Positions 1-8,258 of a stretch of 64,000 bases of DNA are shown piece after piece (within the stretch, counting starts at the first letter, position 1; every line of letters starts with the position of its first letter). Below the pieces are notes generated by a model that saw nothing but the letters and a program-made list of their open reading frames with translations, made no database searches and was not told the origin of the DNA. A program made the position numbers and the translations under genes. Source of the stretch: Neoroseomonas alkaliterrae. GTDB taxonomy: Bacteria > Pseudomonadota > Alphaproteobacteria > Acetobacterales > Acetobacteraceae. Where the stretch lies: assembly GCF_014199195.1 (NCBI RefSeq), contig NZ_JACIJE010000005.1, positions 186,001 through 250,000 on the forward strand. The letters run 5' to 3'.

Positions 1-222
1 GCCCACGCGCGCCTGGCGCGGCAACAGCTTCATCAGCGCCCGCAGCGTCACCGACTTGCCCGAGCCGGACTCGCCGAGCAGGCACAGCACCTCCCCCTGC
101 GCGAGGTCGAGGTCCACCCCGTTCACCGCATGCACCGTGGCGTCGCGGCTGACGAAGCGCACCGTCAGGTTGCGCGCGCGCACCAGCGGCGCCGAAGGCT
201 CCATCCGCACCGCCGCGCTCAT
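1..222 (-). CDS. Dpp/Opp-type peptide ABC transporter ATP-binding protein (N-terminal 74 residues, cut by window edge)
   Basis: The gene begins with ATG and runs off the left edge of the window. The visible N-terminus carries the Walker A loop GESGSGKS at residues 50-57, preceded by a beta-strand and A-loop region typical of the DppD/OppD ATPase. The start codon overlaps the stop of the downstream-numbered ATPase gene in an ATGA arrangement, so the two are translated as a coupled pair. OppF/DppF is encoded first and OppD/DppD second, and the remaining permease and binding-protein genes would lie outside the window. Family knowledge: the two ATPases form a heterodimer driving uptake of peptides or of other small solutes such as nickel or glutathione. 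The substrate cannot be told from this fragment. Confidence 0.85.
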   Translation of the reverse strand, partial: MSAAVRMEPSAPLVRARNLTVRFVSRDATVHAVNGVDLDLAQGEVLCLLGESGSGKSVTLRALMKLLPRQARVG

Positions 223-1271
223 GCCGCGAGCCTCCCGGCGAGGCTGTGCCCGCTGCCCGGCAGCGCGGCGTGGCAGGATGCCTCGTGCCCGGCCGTGAGA
301 TGCGCCGCCGGCGGCTCGCGCTCGGCGCAGACCCCCTCGGCGATCGGGCAGCGGGTGCGGAAGCGGCAGCCCGAGGGCGGGTTGACCGGGTTGGGCGGGT
401 CGCCCGTGAGCGGCGGCTCGGTGCGGCGCTGCGACGGGTCCATCGAGGGGCGGGAGGCGAGCAGCGCGCGGCTGTAGGGATGGGCGGGGCGCTCGTAGAT
501 CTCCTCGACCGGCCCGGTCTCGGCGACCTTGCCGAGATACATCACCAGCACGCGGTCCGAGATGTACTGCACCACGTTGAGGTCGTGGCTGATGAAGGCA
601 TAGGTCAGCCCGAACTTCTCCTTGAGGTCCACGAGCAGGTTCAGCACCTGCGCCTCGACCGACTTGTCCAGCGCCGAGACCGGCTCGTCGAGGATGACGA
701 GCCGCGGCTGCAGCGCCAGCGCGCGGGCGATGTTGATGCGCTGGCGCTGCCCGCCCGAGAGTTCGTGCGGATAGCGCTGGGCGAACTGGCCGGGCGCGAG
801 GCCCACCGCCGCCAGCAGCTCATGCGCCCGCTCCCGCGCCTCATGGGCCGGCACGCCATGGACCTTGGGCGCGAAGGCGATGGTCTCCTCGATGGTCAGG
901 CGCGGGTTCAGCGAGGCGTAGGAATCCTGGAACACCATCTGCACCTGGCGGCGGTAGTCGCGCAGGGGCACGCCACCCGTCTCCTCGGGCCCGCCCACCG
1001 TCTCGCCGTCGAACACCATGGTCCCCGCATCGGGCTCGATCAGCCGCATCAGCAGCCGCGCCGTGGTGGACTTGCCGCAACCCGACTCGCCCACGATGCC
1101 GAGCGTCTCGCCCTTGCGGATGGCGAGGTCCACCCCGTCCACCGCGCGCACCACAGCGACCTGCCGGCCGAACAGCCCGCCACGGATGGGGAAGTGCTTC
1201 ACGAGGCCCTTGACCTCGAGCAGCGGCTGGGCGGGTCCCCCGCGGTCGGGGGCCTGGCTGATGACTGTCAT
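219..1271 (-). CDS. Dpp/Opp-type peptide ABC transporter ATP-binding protein (OppF/DppF family)
   Basis: This is a 350-residue cytoplasmic ATPase. Walker A GESGCGKST lies at residues 61-69, the ABC signature LSGGQ at 171-175, and Walker B LVILDEP at 191-197, followed by the switch His in the ISHDL motif. The C-terminal tail has the PVNPPSGC motif of the oligopeptide-transporter ATPase extension. The chosen ATG has a strong upstream GGAGG about 3 bases away; an open frame continues further upstream but lacks family similarity. The gene sits immediately before a second ATPase of the same system (ATGA overlap), so the pair powers one importer. Length fits the family (about 320-350). Substrate unknown. 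Confidence 0.92.
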   Translation of the reverse strand: MTVISQAPDRGGPAQPLLEVKGLVKHFPIRGGLFGRQVAVVRAVDGVDLAIRKGETLGIVGESGCGKSTTARLLMRLIEPDAGTMVFDGETVGGPEETGGVPLRDYRRQVQMVFQDSYASLNPRLTIEETIAFAPKVHGVPAHEARERAHELLAAVGLAPGQFAQRYPHELSGGQRQRINIARALALQPRLVILDEPVSALDKSVEAQVLNLLVDLKEKFGLTYAFISHDLNVVQYISDRVLVMYLGKVAETGPVEEIYERPAHPYSRALLASRPSMDPSQRRTEPPLTGDPPNPVNPPSGCRFRTRCPIAEGVCAEREPPAAHLTAGHEASCHAALPGSGHSLAGRLAA

Positions 1272-1459
1272 GTCCTCCACGCAAGCAACCCCCGTGCCGT
1301 GGCGCGGCGCCGCGCGCCCAAGGAGAGGATAGCATGGCTGCCCAGGAACTGGGCGCCAAGCCCAAGGCCGCGCCACCCGCCGCGGCGCGACGCCGGCGCC
1401 GCGATGATGTAGAAGACCCGCAGGCGGCACCCTGCCGCACCGCAGCAACGGACCCGGCG

Positions 1460-1714
1460 ATGCGCGCTATCTTCGTGATGATCAAATGCGACATGGGCCA
1501 GGCCTATCGCGTCGCGCGCGACATGGCCGACACCATCGAGGAGCTGTCCGAGATGCATTCCATCTCCGGCCAGTACGACCTGCTCGGGAAGTTCTACCTC
1601 GAGCCCGACCGCGACATCGGCGAGTTCGTCGTCGAGAAGGTGCAGACCGTGCCGGGCGTGAAGGACACCTACACGCTGCAGACCTTCAACGCCTTCTCCG
1701 GCGGGCGGTCCTGA
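1460..1714 (+). CDS. Stand-alone Lrp/AsnC ligand-binding (RAM) domain protein
   Basis: This 84-residue protein consists only of the alpha/beta ligand-binding domain of Lrp/AsnC regulators. It begins MRAIFVMIKCDMG, has the central GQYDLLGKF strand typical of the domain and ends in the TYTLQTFNAF strand. The helix-turn-helix half of full Lrp (about 60 residues) is absent. An in-frame upstream extension is Arg/Pro-rich and was not included. Family knowledge: such small RAM proteins form dimers or octamers and bind amino acids. It faces away from the divergently transcribed peptide-transporter ATPases, so a link to amino-acid or peptide sensing is possible but is only inference. Confidence 0.85.
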   Translation: MRAIFVMIKCDMGQAYRVARDMADTIEELSEMHSISGQYDLLGKFYLEPDRDIGEFVVEKVQTVPGVKDTYTLQTFNAFSGGRS

Positions 1715-1852
1715 CGCAGGGCGCGGCGCGCCCGCCGGCGCACCACGCGGGGATTGTGGCGAAAGGCGCCCCGCCCGCCATCGCGACGCCCCCGCCGCGC
1801 CGCGCCACGGCCATGGCCCGCGGGCATGCTTGCGGCCTCAGGAGGATGCCCG

Positions 1853-2137
1853 ATGCGCCTGCTTCCCGCCTTCGCCCTTTCCGCCTCGCTCGCCCTCGGC
1901 GCCTGTCAGCACCCGGACGGGACCACCGACTGGGGCGGCACGCTCGCGCTCGGTGGCGGCATCGCGGCGCTGACCGGGGTCGCGCTGCTCGCCGCCAATG
2001 ACGGCCGCGACGACCGCTACCACCGCCGCAACCATCGCCGCGGCGGCTACGACTCCCATTACGGGTATCGGGCGCCGCGCCCCGCCTATGGCTACGGGGC
2101 GCCCTACGCCCGCGCCCATTATCCGCGCGGCTGGTAG
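1853..2137 (+). CDS. Small predicted lipoprotein with basic, Tyr/Gly-rich tail
   Basis: This 94-residue protein has a lipoprotein signal peptide: a hydrophobic stretch followed by the lipobox LGAC, with the lipidated Cys at residue 18. A short Gly/Ala hydrophobic segment (about residues 33-48) follows. The tail is rich in Arg, His, Tyr and Gly. A clear GGAGG lies 7 bases before the chosen ATG, which rejects a longer upstream frame. It probably sits in an envelope membrane. No family is recognised and no function is proposed. The gene converges on the amidase gene, with a paired-palindrome element between them. Confidence 0.7.
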   Translation: MRLLPAFALSASLALGACQHPDGTTDWGGTLALGGGIAALTGVALLAANDGRDDRYHRRNHRRGGYDSHYGYRAPRPAYGYGAPYARAHYPRGW

Positions 2138-2180
2138 CCCGCCGTCACGGCGGCGGCGAAGGCGTCGGACTTGCGCCCCA

Positions 2181-2318
2181 CGGTATCCGAGGGGCGGCGG
2201 CCGATCCTCCGCCCGCCCTGCATCATACCGGCGGGCGGGGCTGGTGGGGCGGCCGCGCGCGGAACCAGATCCTGATACCTTGCGGACAAAGGTCGATCCT
2301 TTGTCCGCAAGGTATCAG
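2181..2318. repeat. Paired-palindrome repeat element, copy 1
   Basis: Two palindromes are joined by a GC-rich linker. The first (2181-2230) is imperfect, with CGGTAT/ATACCG at its ends and a loop CCGAT. The linker holds GCGGGGCTGGTGGGGCGG (2234-2251). The second palindrome (2272-2318) is a perfect 21-bp inverted repeat around a 5-base loop TCGAT. The linker recurs almost unchanged at 51.19 kb, and part of it recurs inverted at 30.77 kb, so this is a dispersed family and not a chance hairpin. It lies between convergent genes. The architecture resembles REP/BIME-type elements; mobility and function are inference. Confidence 0.8.
2272..2318 (-). terminator. Perfect 21-bp hairpin at the end of the amidase gene
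   Basis: The inverted repeat starts ctgatacct and ends aggtatcag, with 21 paired bases and loop tcgat. The stop codon TGA of the amidase lies inside the right arm, so the 3' end of that transcript folds into a very stable stem. There is no T-run after the stem, so it is not a classical intrinsic terminator. It may act as a bidirectional barrier or an RNA 3'-end stabiliser between the two converging genes. Confidence 0.5.
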
Positions 2319-3811
2319 TCCCAGCCGACCGCGCCCGGCATCGCCTTGATCGGCGGCGCCGCGCGCAGCGCCGCGAGGTCGGGCACCGGCCGGCGCAGCA
2401 CGGGGTCGTGCGCGAAGGCCTCCTCGATCGCCGCGGCCACACGCAGCACCAGCGCATCGCCGCCGCGCGGCCCCACGATCTGCAGCCCGAAGGGCATCCC
2501 CAGCCGGTCGAGCCCCATCGGCAGCGAGATCGCCGGATGCCCCGCCAGCGTCGGGTAGTAGGCGCAGGCAAGCCAGTGGAAATAGGTCCGCGTCGGCTTG
2601 CCGTCGATCTCGGCCGGGTAGAGTTCCTTCCACGGCCGCGGCGAGACGGTGATGGCCGGCGTGATCAGCACGTCGTGGCGGGCGAAGAAATGCTGCCAGG
2701 CGCGGTAGAGCCGCGTCTGCGCCGCCGCGGCCCGCGCCGCGTCCTCGAGCGTGTAGCGCAGCCCCTCCTCGACATTCGCGCGCACATTGGGCCCGACATC
2801 CTGCGGCCGCTCGCGCACCTTCTGCGCGTGGGCGGCGAGGAACAGCATCGCGCGCAGCACCTCGAAGGCCTCGTCGCCGCCGCGGCAATCGGGGTCGGCC
2901 TCCTCCGCCGCGCCGAACAGCCTCGCCACCGCCTGGGCGCGGCCGGCGAAGACCTCGCGGATATGCTTCTCGACCGGCGCCTGGCCGAAATCCACGCTCA
3001 CCGCGAGCCGCAGCGAGGCAAGGTCCACCGGCTGCAGCGGGTGGTAGCGCCCGGGCACGCCGCGCACCGCCTCGCCATGCAGCGTGTAGGCGAGCGGGTC
3101 CGAGGCGTCGTCCGAGGCCATGGCGGCGAACATCAGCGCGGTGTCGGCGACGGTGCGCGCCATCGGGCCCAGCACCGGCAGGCCCGACCAGCCATGCCCG
3201 CGCTTCTCGGACGGCACCACGCCCGGCGAGGGCCGGAACCCCACGATCCCGTTGAAGGCCGCCGGATTGCGCAAGCTGCCGCCGGTATCCGAGCCCGAGC
3301 AGATCGGCGCCATGCCGCAGGCGAGCGCCACGCCCGACCCGCCCGATGAGCCGGCGGCGGATTTCGCCGGATCGAACGGGTTGCCCGTCACGCCATAGAC
3401 GGCGTTGCGCGTGTTGGCCCCGGCGCCGAACTCCGGCGTGTTGGTCTTGCCGATCACCACCGCCCCCGCGCGGCGCAGGTTCGCGACCATCCCGCAATCG
3501 GCGTCGGGCACGAAATCGGCAAAGATCGGGCTGCCATAGGTGGTGCGCAGGCCCTTCGTCTCCTCGAGGTCCTTGATGCCCACCGGCAGCCCGTGCAGCA
3601 GGCCGAGCGGCTCGCCCTTCATCACCGCTGCCTCGGCGGCGCGGGCGGCGGCGCGCGCGGCCGGCTCGTCCATCGCCACCATGGCGTTGACGGCGTGGTT
3701 CACCTCGCCGATGCGCCGCAGGCAGGACTCGAGCAGTTCCACCGGCGAAAGCGCGCGGCGCCCGATCAGCCGCCGCGCCTCGAGCGCCGTCAGGTCGCAG
3801 GGTTCGCTCAT
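2315..3811 (-). CDS. Amidase, amidase-signature family
   Basis: This 498-residue enzyme has the full Ser-cisSer-Lys catalytic triad of the amidase-signature family: Lys80 in GIKD, the cis-Ser in GSSGGSG (around residue 155), and nucleophile Ser179 in SDTGGSLRNPA. Such enzymes hydrolyse amides to acid and ammonia in the cytoplasm. Nearby relatives include AtzF-type hydrolases and GatA; no gatB or gatC lies adjacent, so a catabolic amidase is more likely than the tRNA amidotransferase subunit. The start overlaps the stop of the macro-domain gene (ATGA), which implies co-transcription. Its own stop codon falls within a perfect palindrome. The substrate cannot be deduced. Confidence 0.9.
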   Translation of the reverse strand: MSEPCDLTALEARRLIGRRALSPVELLESCLRRIGEVNHAVNAMVAMDEPAARAAARAAEAAVMKGEPLGLLHGLPVGIKDLEETKGLRTTYGSPIFADFVPDADCGMVANLRRAGAVVIGKTNTPEFGAGANTRNAVYGVTGNPFDPAKSAAGSSGGSGVALACGMAPICSGSDTGGSLRNPAAFNGIVGFRPSPGVVPSEKRGHGWSGLPVLGPMARTVADTALMFAAMASDDASDPLAYTLHGEAVRGVPGRYHPLQPVDLASLRLAVSVDFGQAPVEKHIREVFAGRAQAVARLFGAAEEADPDCRGGDEAFEVLRAMLFLAAHAQKVRERPQDVGPNVRANVEEGLRYTLEDAARAAAAQTRLYRAWQHFFARHDVLITPAITVSPRPWKELYPAEIDGKPTRTYFHWLACAYYPTLAGHPAISLPMGLDRLGMPFGLQIVGPRGGDALVLRVAAAIEEAFAHDPVLRRPVPDLAALRAAPPIKAMPGAVGWD

Positions 3812-4311
3812 GCGCCGAGTTCCTTTTCGTAGAGGGCGAGCATGCGCTGGTCGAAGCAGGCGAAGGTGACGTCGGGATCGCCCCGCGCGGCACCTTCCGC
3901 CCGGACCGTCGCGACCGCAATGCGGGCCGCCTCCTCCGGCGGGTAGCCGAAGATGCCGGTGGAGATGGCGGGAAAGGCGATGGAGCGCCCGCCCGCCTCG
4001 TGCAGCAGGCGCAGGCTCTCGCGGTAGCAGGAGGCGAGCAGCGCCGCCTCCCCCTGCGTCCCGCCGCGCCAGACCGGCCCGACCGCGTGGATCACATGCC
4101 GCGCCCGCAACCTGAAGCCCGGGGTGATGCGCGCCTCGCCGGTCGGGCAGGGCGCGAGCGGGGCGCAGGCCTCGGCCAGGCGCTCCGCCCCGGCGGCGCG
4201 GAAGATCGCCCCGCAGACGCCCCCGCCCATCGCCAGCGCGCCGTTCGCCGCATTGACGATGGCATCCACGTCGAGCGCCGTGATGTCGGCGCGGATGGCG
4301 CGCATCGGCAT
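3808..4311 (-). CDS. Macro-domain protein, O-acetyl-ADP-ribose deacetylase type
   Basis: This 167-residue single-domain protein matches the YmdB/MacroD class. It shows the NAANG ADP-ribose-binding motif near residues 20-25, the glycine-rich GGGVCGAIF loop, HAVGPVW in the middle, and AISTGIFGYP near residues 115-125. Family knowledge: such proteins remove acetyl groups from O-acetyl-ADP-ribose or ADP-ribose from acidic side chains. It is the first gene of a coupled pair with the amidase (4-base overlap) and lies 27 bases after the gamma-glutamyltransferase gene, so the three may form one operon. The pairing with an amidase has no obvious explanation. Confidence 0.9.
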   Translation of the reverse strand: MPMRAIRADITALDVDAIVNAANGALAMGGGVCGAIFRAAGAERLAEACAPLAPCPTGEARITPGFRLRARHVIHAVGPVWRGGTQGEAALLASCYRESLRLLHEAGGRSIAFPAISTGIFGYPPEEAARIAVATVRAEGAARGDPDVTFACFDQRMLALYEKELGA

Positions 4312-4338
4312 CGCTCCCTCCCCCGCCCCGGCGGCGGC

Positions 4339-5949
4339 TCAGTAGCCGAGCGCGCAGCCGTCCTTGCGCGGGTCCGAACCACCCACGAGGCAGCCCTTCG
4401 CGCGGTCGATCAGGATCGCCTGTCCGCCGCCATGCGGCTTGTCCACCAGTTCGCAGACATGGCCCATACGGTGCAGGCGGTCCACGACGGCGCCCGGGAT
4501 CCCGCGCTCGATCTGCACCTTGCCCTCCTGCGGCATCAGGCGGGGGAAGTCGATCGCCTCCTGCACGTCGAGGCCGAACTCGAAGTGGTTGGTCAGGAAC
4601 AGCGTCTGGCCCATCGGCTGGAAGCGCCCGCCCATCACGCCATAGGGCATGATCGCCTGCCCGTCCTTCATCACCATGCCGGGGATGATGGTGTGCAGCG
4701 GCCGCTTGTTCGGCGCGATGCAGTTCGGGTGGCCTTCCTGCAGGCGGAAGCCGAAGCCGCGGTTCTGCAGCATCACGCCCGACTTCTCGGCCAGGATCCC
4801 CGAGCCGAACCCCTCGAACAGCGAGTTGATGAAGGAACAGGCATTGCCGTCCCGGTCCACAACGCAGAGATAGACCGTGTCCCTGTGCTTCGCGAGGTCG
4901 CTCTCGCCCGGCGGCGGAAGCTCCGCCTCGCTGATGGCCGCATCGTCGCGGATCGCGGCGGCGAGGCGCTTCAGATAGTCAGGATCGAGCAGCCGGCCGA
5001 CCGGCACCTCCACCTGGGAGGGGTCGGCGAGGAAGGCGTCGCGGTCGCGATAGGCGAAGCGCGCCGCCTCGATGTGGCGGTGATAGCGCAGCGCCGTGCC
5101 CGGCCCGCCCTCGGGCGTGGCGAGGTTGCCAAGAGTGCCGAGGATCTGCAGCACATGCATCCCGACCCCGTTCGGCGGGCACTGGAACACCTCCATGCCG
5201 CGCCAGGAGATCGAGATCGGCTCGACGAACTCCGCCACGTCGGCGCCGCGGGCGAAATCCTCCTCGGTGTGCAGGCCGCCCGCGGCGCGCAGCGTCGCCA
5301 CGATGTCCGCCGCCACCTCGCCCTCGTAGAAGGCCTTCTTGCCGCGCGCGGCGATGGCGCGCAGCGTGCGCGCGAGCTCTGGCTGCACGAAGCGGCTGCC
5401 GAGCGCCGGCGCCTCCCCATCCACCAGGAAGCGCCGCGCCGAGGCCTCGTGCTTCGACAGCTTGCCCACCAGCCCCACCCAGTCGTGGTGCACGCGCGGG
5501 GAGATGGCGAAGCCCTCCTCGGCGTAGCGGATCGCGGGCTGGAGGATGGCATCGAGGCCGAGCCGCCCATGGGTGCGGTTCAGCAGCTCCCAGGCGCTGA
5601 TCGCCCCGGGCACCGTGACCGAGTGGGCCGAGGTGTTCACCATCGCGCTCAGCCCCGCCGCGCGGAGCGCCTCGGGCGTGGCCGCGGCGGGCGCCCGGCC
5701 GGAGCCGTTCAGCGCGATCACCTTCGACGACCCGGCGGGGACATAGAGGCAGAAGCAGTCGCCGCCGATGCCCGTGGATTCCGGCTCGATCACGCATTGC
5801 ACCGCGCAGGCCGCGATGGCGGCGTCGAGCGCATTGCCCCCGGCGCGGAGGATGTCGAGGGCGGCGAGCGTCGCCTGCGGCATCGAGGTCGCGGCCATGC
5901 CGTTGGTGCCATAGGCAGGGCTGCGGCCGGGGAGGTGGAAATCACGCAT
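4339..5949 (-). CDS. Gamma-glutamyltransferase family protein (Ntn hydrolase), apparently cytoplasmic
   Basis: This 536-residue protein spans both subunit regions of the gamma-glutamyltransferase family. The expected autocleavage and catalytic Thr is Thr358 in HRDTVYLCVVDRDGN, followed by the small-subunit core and a C-terminal PRKDGCALGY. The N-terminus starts MRDFHLPGRSP and has no signal peptide, unlike the classical periplasmic Ggt. Relatives of this type are often annotated loosely, and some act on non-glutathione amides. The start was chosen where the family similarity begins; an in-frame upstream extension is Arg/Ala-rich and unlike a leader. It is probably co-transcribed with the macro-domain and amidase genes. 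Confidence 0.88.
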   Translation of the reverse strand: MRDFHLPGRSPAYGTNGMAATSMPQATLAALDILRAGGNALDAAIAACAVQCVIEPESTGIGGDCFCLYVPAGSSKVIALNGSGRAPAAATPEALRAAGLSAMVNTSAHSVTVPGAISAWELLNRTHGRLGLDAILQPAIRYAEEGFAISPRVHHDWVGLVGKLSKHEASARRFLVDGEAPALGSRFVQPELARTLRAIAARGKKAFYEGEVAADIVATLRAAGGLHTEEDFARGADVAEFVEPISISWRGMEVFQCPPNGVGMHVLQILGTLGNLATPEGGPGTALRYHRHIEAARFAYRDRDAFLADPSQVEVPVGRLLDPDYLKRLAAAIRDDAAISEAELPPPGESDLAKHRDTVYLCVVDRDGNACSFINSLFEGFGSGILAEKSGVMLQNRGFGFRLQEGHPNCIAPNKRPLHTIIPGMVMKDGQAIMPYGVMGGRFQPMGQTLFLTNHFEFGLDVQEAIDFPRLMPQEGKVQIERGIPGAVVDRLHRMGHVCELVDKPHGGGQAILIDRAKGCLVGGSDPRKDGCALGY

Positions 5950-6137
5950 GGGATGGACGGACCTGTCTGTTGCTTGCCCCCTCCATGCAACGGGACCGCC
6001 GGCTTGGAAAGCCCGCGCGCCCGGCGCCGCGCGCAGGGCAGCCCCGGCCCCGGCAAGGCCCCTCTCGCGCCGCGCGCGGTTCGGCATTAGAGGGGATGGC
6101 GGCGCCGGGCCTCCGCCGCGCGCGCCCAGGGCACCCC

Positions 6138-6479
6138 ATGGAACGCATCGCCAGCATCGAGGATTTCGACCGCCTGGACATCCGCGTCGGCACCGTCGCG
6201 GACGCCCAGCCCTTCCCCGAGGCCCGCAAGCCCTCGATCCGCCTCTGGGTGGATTTCGGCGGCACGATCGGGGTGAAGCGCTCCTCCGCGCAACTGACCG
6301 TCCATTATGCGCCGGACCGGCTGATCGGCCGCCAGGTGATCGCGGTGGTCAACTTCCCGCCCCGGCGCATCGCCGGGTTCGAGAGCGAGGTGCTGGTGCT
6401 CGGCGTGCCCGACGAGAACGGCGCGGTGGTGCTGCTCAAGCCGGACCTCAGGGTGCCGGACGGGGGGAAGATGTTCTGA
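6138..6479 (+). CDS. csaA: CsaA-like tRNA-binding domain protein
   Basis: This is a 113-residue stand-alone tRNA-binding (EMAP-II/OB-fold) domain. It starts MERIASIEDFDRLDIRVGTV and includes the family-typical SSAQLTVHY and GFESEVLVLGVPD segments. Length matches CsaA (about 110 residues), which has chaperone-like activity in protein export in Bacillus and dimerises through this fold. The ATG used is the first with family similarity; an upstream frame extension is low-complexity. Its TGA overlaps the ATG of the following phosphoribosyltransferase by one base, so the two are coupled. Confidence 0.85.
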   Translation: MERIASIEDFDRLDIRVGTVADAQPFPEARKPSIRLWVDFGGTIGVKRSSAQLTVHYAPDRLIGRQVIAVVNFPPRRIAGFESEVLVLGVPDENGAVVLLKPDLRVPDGGKMF

Positions 6480-6955
6480 TGGCGCAGAAGTACTACACTG
6501 TCACCTGGGACCAGCTGCACCGCGACAGCAAGGCGCTCGCCTGGCGGCTGCTCGAACGCGGCCCCTATCGCGGCATCGTCGCCATCACCCGCGGCGGGCT
6601 GATCCCGGCCGCCATCATCGCGCGCGAACTCGATTGCCGGCTCATCGAGAGCGTCTCCATCCTCACCTACGACGAGCAGACCCGCGGCGAGCCGCGCGTC
6701 GCCAAGCCCCCCGCCGCGGCCGGCGACGGCGAGGGCTGGCTGATCCTCGACGACCTCGTGGACACCGGCACCACCGCGCGCGTCATCCGCGCGCTGCTGC
6801 CCAAGGCGCATTTCGCCACCGTCTATGCGAAGCCCGCCGGCAAGCCCACGGTGGACACCTTCATCACCGAGGTGAGCCAGGACACCTGGATCCTGTTCCC
6901 CTGGGACACCGAGCCGCAGTTCATCGCCCCGATCGCCAAGACCCAGGCGAAATAG
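6479..6955 (+). CDS. gpt: Xanthine-guanine phosphoribosyltransferase
   Basis: This 158-residue type I phosphoribosyltransferase is close to E. coli Gpt (152 residues) along its full length. It has the N-terminal YYTVTWDQLH segment, AITRGGLIPAA, the PRPP-binding motif LILDDLVDTGTT at residues 88-99, and the C-terminal SQDTWILFPWD signature. It salvages xanthine and guanine (and hypoxanthine weakly) to nucleotides using PRPP, in the cytoplasm. Translation is coupled to csaA by a TGATG junction. It converges on the CorC-like gene with only 4 bases between the stop codons. Confidence 0.92.
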   Translation: MAQKYYTVTWDQLHRDSKALAWRLLERGPYRGIVAITRGGLIPAAIIARELDCRLIESVSILTYDEQTRGEPRVAKPPAAAGDGEGWLILDDLVDTGTTARVIRALLPKAHFATVYAKPAGKPTVDTFITEVSQDTWILFPWDTEPQFIAPIAKTQAK

Positions 6956-6959
6956 CGGC

Positions 6960-8258
6960 TCAGACCGCCATCTCCTCGCGCGTGGCCAGCACCTTGTCCA
7001 CGCGCCTTCCGTCCATGTCCACGATCTCGAAGCGCCAGCCGGCCCAGACGATGCGGTCGCCCTCCTTCGGCACGCGCTTGAGCAGCGCGAGCATCAGCCC
7101 CGCCACCGTGTGGTAGGTGCCCGCGCCCGGCAGGTCGGGCAGGTCGAGCCGCGCGCGCAGCTCGTCCGAGGGCATGGAGCCGTCGAGCAGCAGCGAACCA
7201 TCCGCGCGCACCACCGCCGTGCCGTCCGGCATCGGCTCGGCCGGGCCGAGATCGCCGACGATGGCCTCGAGCAGGTCGGAGGCGGTCACCACCCCCTCGA
7301 AGGAGCCGTACTCGTCCATCACCAGCGCCATGCCGAGCCGGTCCCCGCGCAGCCGCTCCAGCGCATCGAGGGCGGAGAGCGTGTCGGGCAGCACCAGCGG
7401 CGCGCGCAGCACCGGCGCGATGGCGAGCGGCCCGCCGGAGAGCAGCTGGTCCAGCAGGTCCTTCGCCACCACCACGCCGACCACATTGTCCACGCGCCCG
7501 TCCGCGACGACGAAGCGCGTCACCTCGCTCTCGCGCAGGCGGCGGGCGATCTCCTCCGGCGGGTCGGAGCGGTCGAGCCAGGCGAGGTCGTTGCGCGGCG
7601 TCATCAGCGCCCGCACCGGCTTGTCCGCGAGGCGCAGGACGCGCTCGATCATGTGGCGCTCCTCATGCTCGAGCGCGCCGGCCTGCGCGCCCTCGGCGAC
7701 GACCGCCTTCACCTCCTCCTCCGTCACGGACTGCTCGGGCGGCGGCGGCGGGCCGAGCAGGCCGAGCACGAGGGCCGAGGACTTGCCGAGCAGCCAGACC
7801 ACCGGCGCCGTGATGCGCGCGAGCCCCGACAGGGGCCGCGCCACCAGCGCCGCCACCCGCTCCGGGTTGCGCAGCGCGATCTGCTTCGGGACCAGCTCGC
7901 CGAGGATGAGGCTGAGATAGGTGATCGCGACGACGACGAGGCCGAAGGCGATCTCGCGCCCGAAGGGCGCCACACCGGGGATGGCGTCGAACAGTTCGCC
8001 GAGCGTGCCCGCGAGCCGCGCGCCGCCGAAGGCGCCGGCGAAGATGCCGACGAGGGTGATGCCGACCTGCACCGTGGGCAGGAAGCGCTGCGGGTTCTCG
8101 GCAAGCGCGAGCGCCTCGGCGGCGCCGGCACTGCCGCGCCGCTGCATGGCCTGCAGGCGCGCGCGGCGGGAGGAGACGATCGCGAGTTCGCTCATCGCGA
8201 AGGCGCCGTTGAGCAGCACCAGCACGATGATGACGCCGACCTCGAAGAGGATGCTCAT
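6960..8258 (-). CDS. CNNM/CorC-type membrane protein (DUF21, CBS pair, CorC_HlyC domain)
   Basis: This 432-residue protein has the order expected of the family. An N-terminal DUF21 membrane domain of three to four segments (residues 1-190) includes ILGELVPKQIALRNPE. Two CBS domains follow (about 215-340) with MTPRNDLAWLD and EYGSFEGVVTASDLLEAIVGD. A C-terminal CorC_HlyC domain ends the protein. It is often annotated as hemolysin, but the family is tied to Mg/Co efflux or resistance. The ATG is the first residue of the hydrophobic domain. The gene stands alone, convergent with gpt, and its upstream region is the AT-rich gap next to a divergent small gene. Confidence 0.9.
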   Translation of the reverse strand: MSILFEVGVIIVLVLLNGAFAMSELAIVSSRRARLQAMQRRGSAGAAEALALAENPQRFLPTVQVGITLVGIFAGAFGGARLAGTLGELFDAIPGVAPFGREIAFGLVVVAITYLSLILGELVPKQIALRNPERVAALVARPLSGLARITAPVVWLLGKSSALVLGLLGPPPPPEQSVTEEEVKAVVAEGAQAGALEHEERHMIERVLRLADKPVRALMTPRNDLAWLDRSDPPEEIARRLRESEVTRFVVADGRVDNVVGVVVAKDLLDQLLSGGPLAIAPVLRAPLVLPDTLSALDALERLRGDRLGMALVMDEYGSFEGVVTASDLLEAIVGDLGPAEPMPDGTAVVRADGSLLLDGSMPSDELRARLDLPDLPGAGTYHTVAGLMLALLKRVPKEGDRIVWAGWRFEIVDMDGRRVDKVLATREEMAV

